This document shows, piece after piece, positions 55,385-64,000 of a DNA stretch of 64,000 nt. Numbering within the stretch: the stretch's first letter is position 1; every line of letters starts with the position of its first letter. The DNA comes from Candidatus Manganitrophus sp. (GTDB lineage: Bacteria > Nitrospirota > Nitrospiria > SBBL01 > Manganitrophaceae): assembly GCA_028865235.1 (NCBI GenBank), contig CP114561.1, positions 1,136,001 to 1,200,000 on the forward strand, written 5' to 3'. The notes beneath the pieces were generated by a model. That model worked only from the letters and a program-made list of their open reading frames with translations, was not told the DNA's origin and searched no databases. The position numbers and the translations under genes were made by a program.

Positions 55385-57418
55385 TCAGGAAGCGCTCTTG
55401 ACGCCGAATAGAATCCGTCGCGCCTCTTCGAGCTGATGGTGATCTCCGAGGAGAAGTAGTTTATCGCCGGCCCGGAGCTCCTCGCTCGGATCGGGATTGA
55501 TGATCCGATCTCCATTCCGCTCGATCACGATAATACTCGCCCCCGTTCTGCTCCGGAGCTGGAGCTCGCTGATCAGTTTTCCGGAGGCCGAGGATCGCTC
55601 CAGGATCGAGAGGGTATCCAACTCAACCTCCTTCAAATTCGCCAGCAGCGGAAGAGACAAGCCCTCCGAAGGATGGGGCGGCAAGGGGGACCAGACCTCG
55701 TCCAGGGCGACTTGGGCCAGATTGTGGATTCGAGAGAGCTTCCGCCAAAGCAATGACGAGACCGCGGCGATCAAAATCAGAGAGACAAAGAGGACCGGCC
55801 AGGGAGGGAGGAAAGTGGCGCTGATCAGAAGGATCCAGAGCGCCAGGAAAACGGTTCCTCCAAACAGAATGGTATTGGCGATCATGGTTCGGATCGCCGG
55901 AGCCCGGACCCCTGCGCCGCTGCGGCGGACGCTGATCTCGGCAAGAAGGAAACCCAACGATTGAAACTTTCGGAAGGTGGCGAGGAGCGGAACAAGGGTG
56001 ATCAGAAGGGTGATCAACCAGACCAGCGCCTTGGCCCCTCCGATCCACTCGGGAAGCCAGGGCGCTTCAATTCGTTTGGCCAGGTAGGCGGCCACCAAAA
56101 AGGCGCCGGTAATCAAGGCCATGTTCAAACCGATCTGCCAGGCCAGCCGCCGGGCAAGACGCTTCGCCTGGCTTCGTTCGGCGGTGCTTCCGAGCCGTTT
56201 GATCCAGTCGGCGTAGAGGCTCAAAGAGCCGACCAGCGTCCTGGGGGCGGTTCGATCGAACCAATTGACAAACCCGTCTGCGCTTCGGATAAAAAAAGGG
56301 GTCAGGAGTGTCGTCGCCGCGGAGACGGTCACCGCGATCGGATAGAGAAATTGGCTGGTGACATTAAGCGTAATTCCGAGCGAGGCGATGATGAAAGAGA
56401 ACTCCCCGATCTGCGCCAGGCCCATTCCGACCCGCATCGAGGTACGAAGATCGTGTCCCGCAATCAGCGTCCCGACCGTACAGGTCACGATTTTCCCGGC
56501 CACCACGACAAGTGTAATGACAATAATCGGGGTCGTATACTGCGCCAGGAGAGCCGGGTTGATCTGCATGCCGATCGCCACGAAGAAGACGGCGCTGAAC
56601 ATATCTCTCACCGGGGCGACCAGATGTTCGATTTTCCCGATCTCCCTCGCCTCGGCGATGATGGCGCCGATCATAAAAGCGCCGAGCGCGATACTATAAC
56701 CGAACTTGACCGCCAGCAATGAGAATCCGAAGCAAAGACCGAGAACGGTGACCAAGAGCATCTCATTGCTCCTGTATCGGGCGACATACCGGAGGAGCCG
56801 CGGCACCGCCAACAAACCGAAGACAAGCGCGACCACCAGGAAAATCGCCAACTGCCCCACCGTCAGCAACACCTCCGTCAATTGCAATGAACCGGTCACG
56901 GCGACCGTTGAAAGCAGCGCGATGATCATGATCGCAAGGATATCCTCAACGATCAGGATCCCGAAGATCATCTGGGCGAATTTCTCCTTGGTTTTCCCGA
57001 GCTCTTCAAGTGCCTTCAAAATAATGGTCGTGGAGGAGATCGAAAGGATCGCGCCGAGAAAGAGGGAATCCATCTTTCCCCAGCCGAAAAGCTGCCCCAC
57101 CTCGTAGCCGAGCCAGACCATCACGAGGATCTCCAATACCGCGGCGCTGAACGCCGCGCTCCCCACCTGTTTGAGTTTTCGGAGGTTGAAGTCGAGGCCG
57201 AGGGCGAACATCAGAAAGATCACTCCCAACTGTGCCAGCGTCTCGATCGAGGCCTCATCGCTGATGAGCGGATAGGGGAGGGTGTGCGGACTGATGATGA
57301 AGCCGGCAAGGATGTACCCGAGCACCACCGGAAGATGGAACCGGTGGAAGAAAACCGTCACCAGACCCGACACGATCATCACAACGGCTAAATCTTGTAA
57401 AAGAATAATGTCCCGCAT
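55385..57418 (-). CDS. CPA2-type cation:proton antiporter with TrkA-C domain
   Basis: 677 residues. KefB-type sodium/potassium:proton exchanger with about 11-13 helices: VVLGYILAGFIISPHTLPYP, LGVIFLMFALGLDFNLRKLK, GILIVEDILAIMIIALLSTV (ED motif), MVGMGLAQIGEFSFIIASLG type loop. C-terminal RCK_C/TrkA-C domain (IGDLQLRSRTGASIIVIERN, INPDPSEELRAGDKLLLLGD) senses ligand. No TrkA-N NAD domain is present. Divergent from DUF3105; own promoter at 57449-57477. Confidence 0.9.
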   Translation of the reverse strand: MRDIILLQDLAVVMIVSGLVTVFFHRFHLPVVLGYILAGFIISPHTLPYPLISDEASIETLAQLGVIFLMFALGLDFNLRKLKQVGSAAFSAAVLEILVMVWLGYEVGQLFGWGKMDSLFLGAILSISSTTIILKALEELGKTKEKFAQMIFGILIVEDILAIMIIALLSTVAVTGSLQLTEVLLTVGQLAIFLVVALVFGLLAVPRLLRYVARYRSNEMLLVTVLGLCFGFSLLAVKFGYSIALGAFMIGAIIAEAREIGKIEHLVAPVRDMFSAVFFVAIGMQINPALLAQYTTPIIVITLVVVAGKIVTCTVGTLIAGHDLRTSMRVGMGLAQIGEFSFIIASLGITLNVTSQFLYPIAVTVSAATTLLTPFFIRSADGFVNWFDRTAPRTLVGSLSLYADWIKRLGSTAERSQAKRLARRLAWQIGLNMALITGAFLVAAYLAKRIEAPWLPEWIGGAKALVWLITLLITLVPLLATFRKFQSLGFLLAEISVRRSGAGVRAPAIRTMIANTILFGGTVFLALWILLISATFLPPWPVLFVSLILIAAVSSLLWRKLSRIHNLAQVALDEVWSPLPPHPSEGLSLPLLANLKEVELDTLSILERSSASGKLISELQLRSRTGASIIVIERNGDRIINPDPSEELRAGDKLLLLGDHHQLEEARRILFGVKSAS

Positions 57419-57448
57419 GGCCCTCCGTCGAATAAGAATGGATATTAC

Positions 57449-57477
57449 ATCCTAACAAGCTCGTCTTACTTTTTCAA
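57449..57477 (-). promoter_or_regulatory. promoter of the CPA2 antiporter gene
   Basis: Minus strand TTGAAA (57477-57472), 17 bases, TAGGAT (57454-57449), start near 57442, 24 bases before the ATG. Confidence 0.6.
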
Positions 57478-57543
57478 TTGATCAGAAAAAAACATATCGC
57501 GTCGGCATACTCCGCCGCCTGAGGAGGCCGCCTATCTTTTCAC

Positions 57544-57571
57544 TTTACATTTTGATAGAATCGGCTATCAT
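57544..57571 (+). promoter_or_regulatory. promoter of the DUF3105 gene
   Basis: TTTACA (57544-57549), 16 bases, TATCAT (57566-57571), then GAGGAGG ahead of the ATG at 57601. Confidence 0.6.
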
Positions 57572-57600
57572 ACGAACCCAAAATAAAACATGAGGAGGAG

Positions 57601-58179
57601 ATGAGAACAACATCGATCGGAACGATCTTATTCGCCTTGATCCTGTTCTTGAACGGACCGCTGCAGGCGGCCCCGAAAGCGCCTGCCAAGGGCGCGGAGA
57701 AAAAAACCGAGAAGGTCGAGGAGAAAGCGCCCGGGGTCTCGGTTCCTTCTCTCGGCAACGACCATATCCAATCGATCGATTCCCCCCATCCCCCTTATAA
57801 CAGCAAGCCGCCGACTTCCGGACCGCATGTCCCCTTCGTTGCAAAATGGGGGATCTATCGGCAGCAGATTCCCAACGAACTTCAAGTACACAACCTGGAA
57901 GACGGCGGCGTCATGATTCAATATGACTGCCAAAATTGCGCGGAGATGATCCAGAAGTTGGAAAATCTTGGAAGAGAATACCTCAAGATGTCCCAGATGA
58001 CTCCGCAGAACAACCGTTTTGGGCATCTCATCGTCGCCCCCTACCCCGGCATGGAGACGCCGATCGCGCTGACGGCCTGGGGGAAAATCGACAGACTGAA
58101 TGAATTTGACGAAGCCAGAATCCGCCGCTTTATTGAGGCATACGTCGGGATTGACCACCATCCGCGCCACACAGAATAA
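57601..58179 (+). CDS. DUF3105 family exported protein
   Basis: 192 residues. Signal peptide (ILFALILFLNGPLQAAPKAP), Lys-rich spacer, then DUF3105: SPHPPYNSKPPTSGPHVPFV, WGIYRQQIPNELQVHNLEDG, VIIYYP-type strand reading GGVMIQYDCQNCAEMIQKLE and VAPYPGMETPIALTAWGK. Conserved His and Cys (CQNC) suggest metal binding; function unknown. Good GAGGAGG ahead of ATG. lnt follows closely. Confidence 0.85.
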   Translation: MRTTSIGTILFALILFLNGPLQAAPKAPAKGAEKKTEKVEEKAPGVSVPSLGNDHIQSIDSPHPPYNSKPPTSGPHVPFVAKWGIYRQQIPNELQVHNLEDGGVMIQYDCQNCAEMIQKLENLGREYLKMSQMTPQNNRFGHLIVAPYPGMETPIALTAWGKIDRLNEFDEARIRRFIEAYVGIDHHPRHTE

Positions 58180-58219
58180 ACGCCCCACCGCTCCATCGCT
58201 CCCATCGAATCCGGCGCTT

Positions 58220-59766
58220 GTGAAGAGGCGACTTCTCCCCTTCGCGCTGGCATTTTTATCCGGTTTATTTCTCGCCCTCAGTTTTCCACGCTGGGAGCTC
58301 TTTCCGCTCGCCTGGGTCGCCTTCATCCCCCTTTTTTTCGCTGTCCGGAATGTCTCTGCGGCCCGATCGTTTCTGATCGGCTGGACGGCCGGATTGGTTT
58401 ATTTTTCCGGCACCCTCTCCTGGGTCACGATCAGCATGACCCGGTACGGCAAGATCCCCCAGCCGATCAGCTATCTGCTGATGTTGCTCTTGGTCGCTTA
58501 TTGCGCGGTCTACGTCGGACTCTTTGCGGCCGCGAGCCGATCTCTCGTGGAAAAAAAGCGCGGGTGGGCGCTTCTTCTGATTCCGGTCCTCTGGGTCGCG
58601 CTGGAATATGCCCGCGGACAGCTTCTCTCCGGTTTTCCCTGGGCGGCTCTCGCCTATTCGCAATATCGCTTTCTCCCCTTGATTCAGATTGCCGATCTCG
58701 CCAGCATTTATGGGGTCGGATTTCTGATCGTGCTGGTCAATGTCGGTCTCTTTGAAGCGATCCGGGAGGGATGGCTCGCGCATCGGATGGCATGGCGTGA
58801 ACTGATTTTGGCCGGAGGACTTTTCCTCCTCAGCCTCGGATACGGCCTCTATCGCTTGGATCAGCCGATGGGAGAAGAGCGAAGCGTAACGGTGGCGGTG
58901 GTCCAGGGAAATATCGAACAGGATCAAAAATGGGATGCCCGCCTGCGCGATGAGACGGTTCAAAAGTACAAACGTCTCTCCCTCGATTCGGTTGAAAAAG
59001 GAAACACGCCTCCGGAGTTGATCGTCTGGCCGGAATCGGCGGCCCCTTTCTTTTTCAGACGGAAACCGCCCTTCGAAACGAGCTGCTCGATTTCGCCCAA
59101 GAAGGAAAATTCTATCTTCTCTTCGGAAGCCCCGCCTTCACGCCGGCATCCTCGGGACAGATGGCGCTTTTGAACAGCGCCTATCTTCTCTCTCCGGCCG
59201 CCGAGGTGGTGGGGCGCTACGATAAGATTCACCTGGTTCCTTTCGGAGAATATGTCCCTCTCTCTTCCATTCTCTTCTTTGTCAATAAACTGGTGGAGGG
59301 GATCGGAGAGTTCATCCCCGGACGCGATGCGACGGTGATGGAGGTGGTCGGGACGCGTGTTGGAACGGTGATCTGTTTTGAAGTGATCTTCCCCGAGGTG
59401 GTTCGGCGGTTCGCCCAAAACGGGGCAACGGTGATGACGACGATTACGAACGACGCCTGGTTCGGCGATTCCGCGGCCCCCTATCAGCATTTCTCGATGG
59501 TGGTCTTTCGATCGATCGAAAATCGGGTTCCCTTCGCCCGCGCGGCAAATACCGGCATCTCCGGTTTTATCGACGCGCACGGGCGGATCATAAAGCAGAG
59601 CCCCCTCTTCACCGAGGCGGCGCTGACGCAATCGCTTCACCCCGGCATCCGACGGACCCTCTACACCGTCTACGGAGATGTTTTCGCGATCGGTTGTGTT
59701 ATAATCGCCCTGGGATTTGTATTGTTTGTTTATCGAGAAAAGAGGAGAAAAACCGATGCTGATTGA
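58220..59766 (+). CDS. lnt: apolipoprotein N-acyltransferase (one frameshift)
   Basis: About 515 residues. N-terminal part with six or more membrane helices (LPFALAFLSGLFLALSFPRW, WTAGLVYFSGTLSWVTISM), then nitrilase domain: VVQGNIEQDQKWD, LIVWPESAAP (catalytic Glu), RYDKIHLVPFGEYVPL (Lys), VICFEVIFPEVVRR (Cys), and TNDAWFGDSAAPYQHFSMV. One missing base near 59042-59050 splits it. The start is uncertain: GTG 58220 is used; TTG 58151 or ATG 58100 would lengthen it. Adds the third acyl chain to lipoproteins. prfB starts inside its last codons. Confidence 0.9.
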
Positions 59767-60871
59767 ATTACAACAGAACTTCGAAGCGGTGCGGCAGGAA
59801 CTCGAACAGCTCCGGAGCCATCTTTGACCTCGCCGACCATCAAGAACAGATCGAGAAATTAACCTCCGAATCGAGCGATCCCAACTTCTGGAAAGATCCG
59901 TCGGTCGCCCAGAATAAGCTCGCCCTCAAGTCACGCTTCGAGAAGGAGATCAAACGCTGGAACGAAATCGAGACCCGCTTCGAAGAGACCTCCGTAATGT
60001 TGCAGCTGTCTGAGGAAGAGGCCGATGCTTCGCTTGAGAAAGAGATTGAGGCCAACCTTCAGCGGCTCAAATCGGAGATCGATCAGTTCACGATCGAAAC
60101 CCTTCTCTCCGGCGAGAAAGATTTCAACAATGCGATCGTCACCCTCCACCCGGGGGCCGGGGGAACCGAATCTCAAGACTGGGCGCAGATGCTCATGCGG
60201 ATGTATGTCCGCTGGGCCGAGCGGAAAGGGTATCGGATCGAAATTCTCGACTTGCAGCCGGGAGAAGAGGCCGGAATCAAAAGCGTCACCCTTTCCGTAA
60301 AGGGACCGTACGCTTACGGATATCTGAAATCGGAAAGCGGGGTTCATCGTCTCGTTCGGATCTCGCCGTTCGACGCCAATAAACGCAGACACACCTCCTT
60401 CGCATCGGTCTTCATCTCTCCTGAAATCGAAGATGATCCCGACGTGGTGATCGACGAGAAGGATCTTCGGATCGACACCTACCGCGCCAGCAGCGCCGGA
60501 GGGCAGCATGTCAACAAGACCTCCTCGGCGGTGCGGATCACCCATTTGCCGACCGGCGTCGTCGTCCAGTGCCAGAACGAGCGCTCCCAACTCCAGAATA
60601 AGGCGGTGGCGATGACCGTCTTGAAATCCCGGCTCTATGAAATACAGCAAGCGCAAAAAGAGGCGGAATTGTCAAAATTGACCGGGGCGGGGAGAAGAAA
60701 GAGATCGGATGGGGGCATCAGATCCGGTCGTACGTCTTTCAGCCTTATCAGATGGTGAAAGACCACCGGACCGGTCTCGAAAAGGGAAACGTGACGGCGG
60801 TCATGGACGGGGAGATCGATCCGTTTATCGAGGAATATCTGAAGGGGCAGAAGAAGCGTTCGGGTTCATGA
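59756..60871 (+). CDS. prfB: peptide chain release factor 2 (programmed +1 frameshift)
   Basis: Start ATG 59756 after AGAGGAG; zero frame [20 protein letters not shown] ends at an in-frame TGA (59825-59827), then +1 frame continues [17 protein letters not shown]. Motifs: codon-recognition SPF ([15 protein letters not shown]) and GGQ catalytic loop ([15 protein letters not shown]). A second frame change near 60688-60694 (one missing G in a G run) leads to [20 protein letters not shown] and the usual RF2 end. Release factor 2 terminates at UGA and UAA. Its last bases overlap the convergent receiver gene. Confidence 0.92.
59822..59828 (+). promoter_or_regulatory. prfB programmed +1 frameshift site
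   Basis: CTT TGA C, with an internal Shine-Dalgarno-like GGAG a few bases upstream (59813-59816), the same layout as in E. coli. Low RF2 causes +1 slippage and so makes more RF2. Confidence 0.85.
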
Positions 60872-61229
60872 AAAAACCGTCGAGGAGGTTCTTGACCTCC
60901 TTAATCGTGAACGGCTTTTGAATAAAAAGATTGCCGGTCTCTTCGAGGAATGAAACCGTCTCCGGGTTGGCGATATCTCCGGTGATAAAAACCACCCGCT
61001 TGGCCATATCGGGAAAGCGTTCCTGAATCTTAAAATAAAGCTCCTTCCCATCCATCAGCGGCATTTTCATGTCGAGAAAAATGGCATCATACTTCTGATC
61101 TTTTAATTTGCCCGCCGCTTCCCGACTGTCCGACGCCTGGTCCGCCTCGTATCCGATTTTGGACAGAAGATGGGTAAGCAGATCGAGAAGAAGCTGCTCA
61201 TCGTCAATGATCAGGATTCTCTTGGCCAT
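60825..61229 (-). CDS. stand-alone response-regulator receiver (CheY-like)
   Basis: About 134 residues from ATG 61229 ([20 protein letters not shown]). Acidic pocket DDE, phospho-acceptor [17 protein letters not shown], Thr [10 protein letters not shown] and Lys [15 protein letters not shown]. No output domain. Ends inside the convergent prfB gene (47-base overlap). The HTH protein is encoded 42 bases upstream on the same strand, so receiver and DNA-binding output appear as separate proteins. Confidence 0.9.
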   Translation of the reverse strand: MAKRILIIDDEQLLLDLLTHLLSKIGYEADQASDSREAAGKLKDQKYDAIFLDMKMPLMDGKELYFKIQERFPDMAKRVVFITGDIANPETVSFLEETGNLFIQKPFTIKEVKNLLDGFFMNPNASSAPSDIPR

Positions 61230-61271
61230 GATCCCTTTTGATGGCATCCGTGCCCGGCGTGATCGGCCATG

Positions 61272-61493
61272 TTACGCTTCTTGATCGATTTTAACCAATC
61301 CTTTTTGAATCGCGTATCGAATCAGCTCGGCCAGGTTTCTGAGGGCAAGTTTATTCATGATATTGGCCCGGTGGGTCTCCACCGTCTTGACGCTAATCTG
61401 AAGCTTTTCCGCCACTTCCCTATTTTTAAAGCCGTCCGCGACAAGACGCACAATTTCGGTTTCACGCTTCGTTAACGATCTCTTTTCCGGCAT
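61272..61493 (-). CDS. stand-alone LuxR-type HTH protein
   Basis: 73 residues, essentially a GerE/LuxR domain: LTKRETEIVRLVADGFKNRE, VAEKLQISVKTVETHRANIM, LALRNLAELIRYAIQKGLV. Start after GAGGAAGAG. Very like the C-terminal domain of the NarL-type regulator at 61886-62560 but without receiver. A long leader (about 285 bases) precedes it. Probably works with the receiver at 60825. Confidence 0.85.
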   Translation of the reverse strand: MPEKRSLTKRETEIVRLVADGFKNREVAEKLQISVKTVETHRANIMNKLALRNLAELIRYAIQKGLVKIDQEA

Positions 61494-61885
61494 CTCTTCC
61501 TCTTTATGCGTTCAACATGAACAGGTTATGATCCAAGGGGGGGGAACAATCGTGTTAAAAATGGGATCAAAAAGGGTGAGGAAAAAAACGGATGGAACTT
61601 TCGCTGATGCCTTCGTCTTTCCATCATCAAACCAGTTTTCCAGGATAACCGGACAACCGCTCTAACCCTTCCCGCCAATCCGACCTTTTTCGGGGACCGA
61701 CCCCGCAACTTACCCGTCGATTCCGGGGCAAACCAGATGTGATCCGGACAAGGGATATTCCATCCGAGGGTAAAAACGCTAATACTTATAACTGATTGCG
61801 ATTCATTTGTAAATCAGGGGAGTCCCTGACGGTCGTTCAACCAAAACGGGAAGGCGTAAAAGCGGGGATCACCTAGGGTGGTGCG
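61494..61885. other. 392-base gene-free leader region
   Basis: Between the NarL-type regulator stop and the HTH gene. A strong promoter (61785-61813) would give a leader of about 285 bases. No convincing ORF, no tRNA, no riboswitch recognised. A C8/G8 run lies at about 61538-61545. Confidence 0.5.
61785..61813 (-). promoter_or_regulatory. promoter of the HTH-receiver pair
   Basis: Minus strand TTTACA (61813-61808), 17 bases, TATAAG (61790-61785). Five of six matches in each box. Start near 61778. Confidence 0.65.
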
Positions 61886-62560
61886 CTACAATTCCTGCGC
61901 GTGAGGTCCTTCAACCCAGCCTTTCTGAATGGCGTATCGGATCAATCCGGCTGCGTTGTGGATATTCAATTTTTGCATGATATGAGACCGGTGCGTTTCA
62001 ATGGTCTTGGCGCTAAGAGAGAGTCGGGTGGCGATGCGCTTGCTGGTATAACCCTCCGCAATCAGCTGAAGGACCTCTCGCTCCCGGGTTGTCAGCGGTT
62101 GAGACCGCGTCGTGACGGGCCGTCTCATCCCACCGCCGACATAATCTTCAATGATCGACTTTGAAACGGCGGGGCTCAGATAAGATTCCCCCCGATCCAC
62201 GGCGTGGATCGCCGAGACCAGTTCTTCGATGGGAGAGCCTTTGAGCAGATAACCCGAAGCGCCCGATTGGAGAATTTTGAAGATATATTCCTTCTCCGCA
62301 TGCATCGTGAGAATCAAGATCTTCATTTCGGGAAGCCGCTTTTTAATCTCGCGGGTCGCCTCCAGGCCGTTGAGGCCGGGCATGCTGATATCCATGATGA
62401 TCAGGTCGGGAAGGAGCTGCATGGCGATTTCCACCGTCTCCTCGCCGTCTTGCGACTCCCCGACAATCTGTAGCTCCGGATAGGTCTCAAGAAGTTTTTT
62501 CATTCCCTGCCGAACGATGGTATGATCGTCGGCGATCATGAGCTTGATTTTTCTCGTCAC
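61886..62560 (-). CDS. NarL/FixJ-family response regulator
   Basis: 224 residues. Receiver: MIADDHTIVRQGMKKLLE, LIIMDISMPGLNGLEATREI (phospho-Asp), LTMHAEKEYIFKILQSGASG, YLLKGSPIEELVSAIHAV (Lys). LuxR-type HTH: TTREREVLQLIAEGYTSKRI, SAKTIETHRSHIMQKLNIHN. Its start overlaps the upstream kinase stop (ATGA at 62557-62560), so it is the cognate partner. Confidence 0.95.
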   Translation of the reverse strand: MTRKIKLMIADDHTIVRQGMKKLLETYPELQIVGESQDGEETVEIAMQLLPDLIIMDISMPGLNGLEATREIKKRLPEMKILILTMHAEKEYIFKILQSGASGYLLKGSPIEELVSAIHAVDRGESYLSPAVSKSIIEDYVGGGMRRPVTTRSQPLTTREREVLQLIAEGYTSKRIATRLSLSAKTIETHRSHIMQKLNIHNAAGLIRYAIQKGWVEGPHAQEL

Positions 62561-64000
62561 GATCCCCTCTTTACGATCGGAACCTTAATTGAAATCCGCG
62601 TTCCCTGTCCCGGGTCCGAGTCGATGAAAAAGGTCCCCCCCGCCAATTCGACCCGCTCCTTCATTCCCAAAATCCCGAGACCCCGCCGGATCATCGGCGG
62701 AGAAGAAAAGTAGCGCTTCACCTCAAACCCTTTTCCGTCGTCGGTGATGTAGAGATGGACATGGACATCCTTTTTTTCCAGGGAAAGAATGACCGATTCC
62801 GCCTGTGCATGTTTGGCGACATTGGTCAGGGCCTCTTGGATCACCCGATAAAGAAGGATCTCGATTTTCGCAGAGAGCCGCTTCTGCAGACCGGTCGTCT
62901 GGAGGTGGACGGCGGTCCGGGTGCGCTTCGAATACTCCTCGATGTACCAGCGGAGCGTCGGCACCAGGCCGAGTTCGTCCAGAATGGCGGGACGCAGATC
63001 GTAGGAGAGCCGCCGGAGCTCTTCCATAATCTTCCCCACCTGGGATTTGACCTCCTCGATTTTCTCCCGGACCGCTTTCTCGGAAGGGGGAAGCTCCTTT
63101 TCCACCCACTCTAGATTCATCTTGATTCCGGTCAGCGCTTGCCCCGCTTCATCATGCAGCTCTTGAGCGATCCGTCGCCGCTCCTCTTCCTGGATATTGA
63201 CGATCGCGGAAGAGAGGGTCTGCAGACGCTCCATGTGCTTGGTCACCGCCTGATAAAGGGTGGCATTTTCAATGGCGACCGAGACCTGATTGGCCATCGT
63301 GACGATCTTCTGGATCTCTTCCGGAGTGAACTGTCGGAAATAACGGGTTTCATCCAGAAGGAGCACCCCGATGACCCGCTCTTTAATAATGAGGGGGACC
63401 GATAAAAGGGATCGCGACTTAAAAAGATCGATCCACTTCTTGCTGATCCTCGGATCTTGCGGGGCGTTCTCGATCACAAAGGAATGTTGCTCCCTCGCCG
63501 TGAGGGAAAGGAGCGTATTCTCATTCATTTTGATTTCCACCTTCCGGATCGCATCCCCCCGCTGATCCGACGCGGCCACGCCGTAGAGAAGGTTTCGTTT
63601 GTCGTCCACGGAGAAAATATAGCAGTTGCTCGCCCCGATCATCCGGGTCAGGCTGTTGGCGACCGAAGAGAGCAGTTGATCAAGGTGAAGACTTTTCGTG
63701 ATCGACTGGCTTACCTCATTCATGATTGTCAGATCTTCGACGCGCTGCCGCGCCTGATCGAACAATTTCATATTATCGATGGTAAAGCCGATCTCTCTCC
63801 CGACGAAGCCGAGAACACTCAGATCACTTTCGGTGAAGAGCCGGCTCCTGCTGAACAAGGAGAGGGTCCCCCAAATCTGTCCCGAAGCGTGGATCGGCAC
63901 CCCCATATAGGCGAGAAGACCGTCCTCTCCGACAAATCTCTTTTTTAAAGGGCCCTTCGCATCCTCCGCGACAACAAGGGTGGGCGATTTTTTCTCCACA
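62557..64000 (-). CDS. GAF-domain sensor histidine kinase, NarX/DegS type (5' end outside window)
   Basis: At least 480 residues, running past the right edge. Two GAF domains (FVGEDGLLAYMGVPIHASGQ; QLLSSVANSLTRMIGASNCY), coiled helix, HisKA_3 phosphoacceptor EERRRIAQELHDEAGQALTG (His), and HATPase: LYRVIQEALTNVAKHAQAES, ITDDGKGFEVKRYF, GLGILGMKERVELAGGTFFI. No membrane segment in the visible part. Coupled to the NarL-type regulator. Signal unknown. Confidence 0.92.
   Translation of the reverse strand, partial: VEKKSPTLVVAEDAKGPLKKRFVGEDGLLAYMGVPIHASGQIWGTLSLFSRSRLFTESDLSVLGFVGREIGFTIDNMKLFDQARQRVEDLTIMNEVSQSITKSLHLDQLLSSVANSLTRMIGASNCYIFSVDDKRNLLYGVAASDQRGDAIRKVEIKMNENTLLSLTAREQHSFVIENAPQDPRISKKWIDLFKSRSLLSVPLIIKERVIGVLLLDETRYFRQFTPEEIQKIVTMANQVSVAIENATLYQAVTKHMERLQTLSSAIVNIQEEERRRIAQELHDEAGQALTGIKMNLEWVEKELPPSEKAVREKIEEVKSQVGKIMEELRRLSYDLRPAILDELGLVPTLRWYIEEYSKRTRTAVHLQTTGLQKRLSAKIEILLYRVIQEALTNVAKHAQAESVILSLEKKDVHVHLYITDDGKGFEVKRYFSSPPMIRRGLGILGMKERVELAGGTFFIDSDPGQGTRISIKVPIVKRGS

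Noticed and set aside
59825..59827. TGA in prfB as another sequencing error
   Set aside because: The CTT TGA C site with preceding GGAG is the known programmed frameshift of this gene.
61526..61708. 60-residue frame in the long leader
   Set aside because: Low-complexity basic sequence without ribosome binding site; runs over a homopolymer.
1..64000. tRNA, rRNA, insertion sequence, prophage or CRISPR array
   Set aside because: I looked in the intergenic stretches and saw none; a dedicated tRNA scan was not possible here.

Overview
The window is a dense bacterial chromosome segment of moderately high GC with about 60 protein genes and no rRNA, CRISPR array, insertion sequence or prophage. Most genes read leftward in long operons. 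The mix points to a Gram-negative, lipoprotein-making, aerobic or microaerobic bacterium: secretin plus pseudopilin, TonB, Lnt, siroheme reductase with a TusA tail, SmbP-like metal-binding protein, rubrerythrin/DUF3501 cluster, complete ISC system. Nitrospirota is my best guess, but this is inference from gene content and not proven here.

Layout. 1-4 kb: patatin-like esterase (cut by the window edge), a small basic protein, then a pseudopilin and a lipoprotein secretin with a C-terminal cohesin-like domain. 4-14 kb (leftward): sugar-nucleotide epimerase, TlyA, Dxs, IspA, XseB (isoprenoid and DNA-repair genes from one TATAAT promoter), a DASS anion transporter, YjbQ, XseA, RarA. 14-15.3 kb: a probable 6S RNA behind zapB-zapA, then a duplicated hairpin element. 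15.3-23.3 kb: TonB, DUF192, SmbP, methyltransferase, SDR protein, ABC-F, adenosine deaminase and dihydroorotate dehydrogenase. 23.5-26 kb: siroheme nitrite/sulfite reductase fused to TusA. 26-33 kb: TPR lipoprotein, FG-GAP lipoprotein, a Fur/PerR-rubrerythrin-(Fe-S protein)-DUF3501 oxidative-stress module under a perfect palindromic operator, TusA, a second cysteine desulfurase, a fatty-acid desaturase. 33-41 kb: three large sensory proteins (two paralogous PAS histidine kinases around a CheB-CheR-PAS fusion). 41-48 kb: DsrEFH/TusDCB-like sulfur relay facing a complete iscRSUA-hscBA-fdx-iscX operon with a recognisable IscR operator. 48-57 kb: argS-tgt-yajC-secD-secF and a DUF4388/J-domain/TPR protein as one operon, then a Kef-type antiporter. 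57.6-60.9 kb: DUF3105, lnt and prfB with its programmed +1 frameshift. 60.8-64 kb: a stand-alone receiver, a stand-alone LuxR-type HTH, and a NarL-type regulator with its GAF histidine kinase (cut by the edge).

The theme that recurs is sulfur and iron-sulfur handling: two cysteine desulfurases, two TusA domains, DsrEFH, full ISC machinery, a siroheme enzyme and a peroxide-type stress module.

Important caveat: about 16 genes carry single-base frameshifts, nearly always one base missing in a run of 4 to 8 identical bases. They look like homopolymer errors of the assembly rather than pseudogenes; the genes are annotated at full length with the break positions stated. Only the prfB frameshift at 59822-59828 looks biological.
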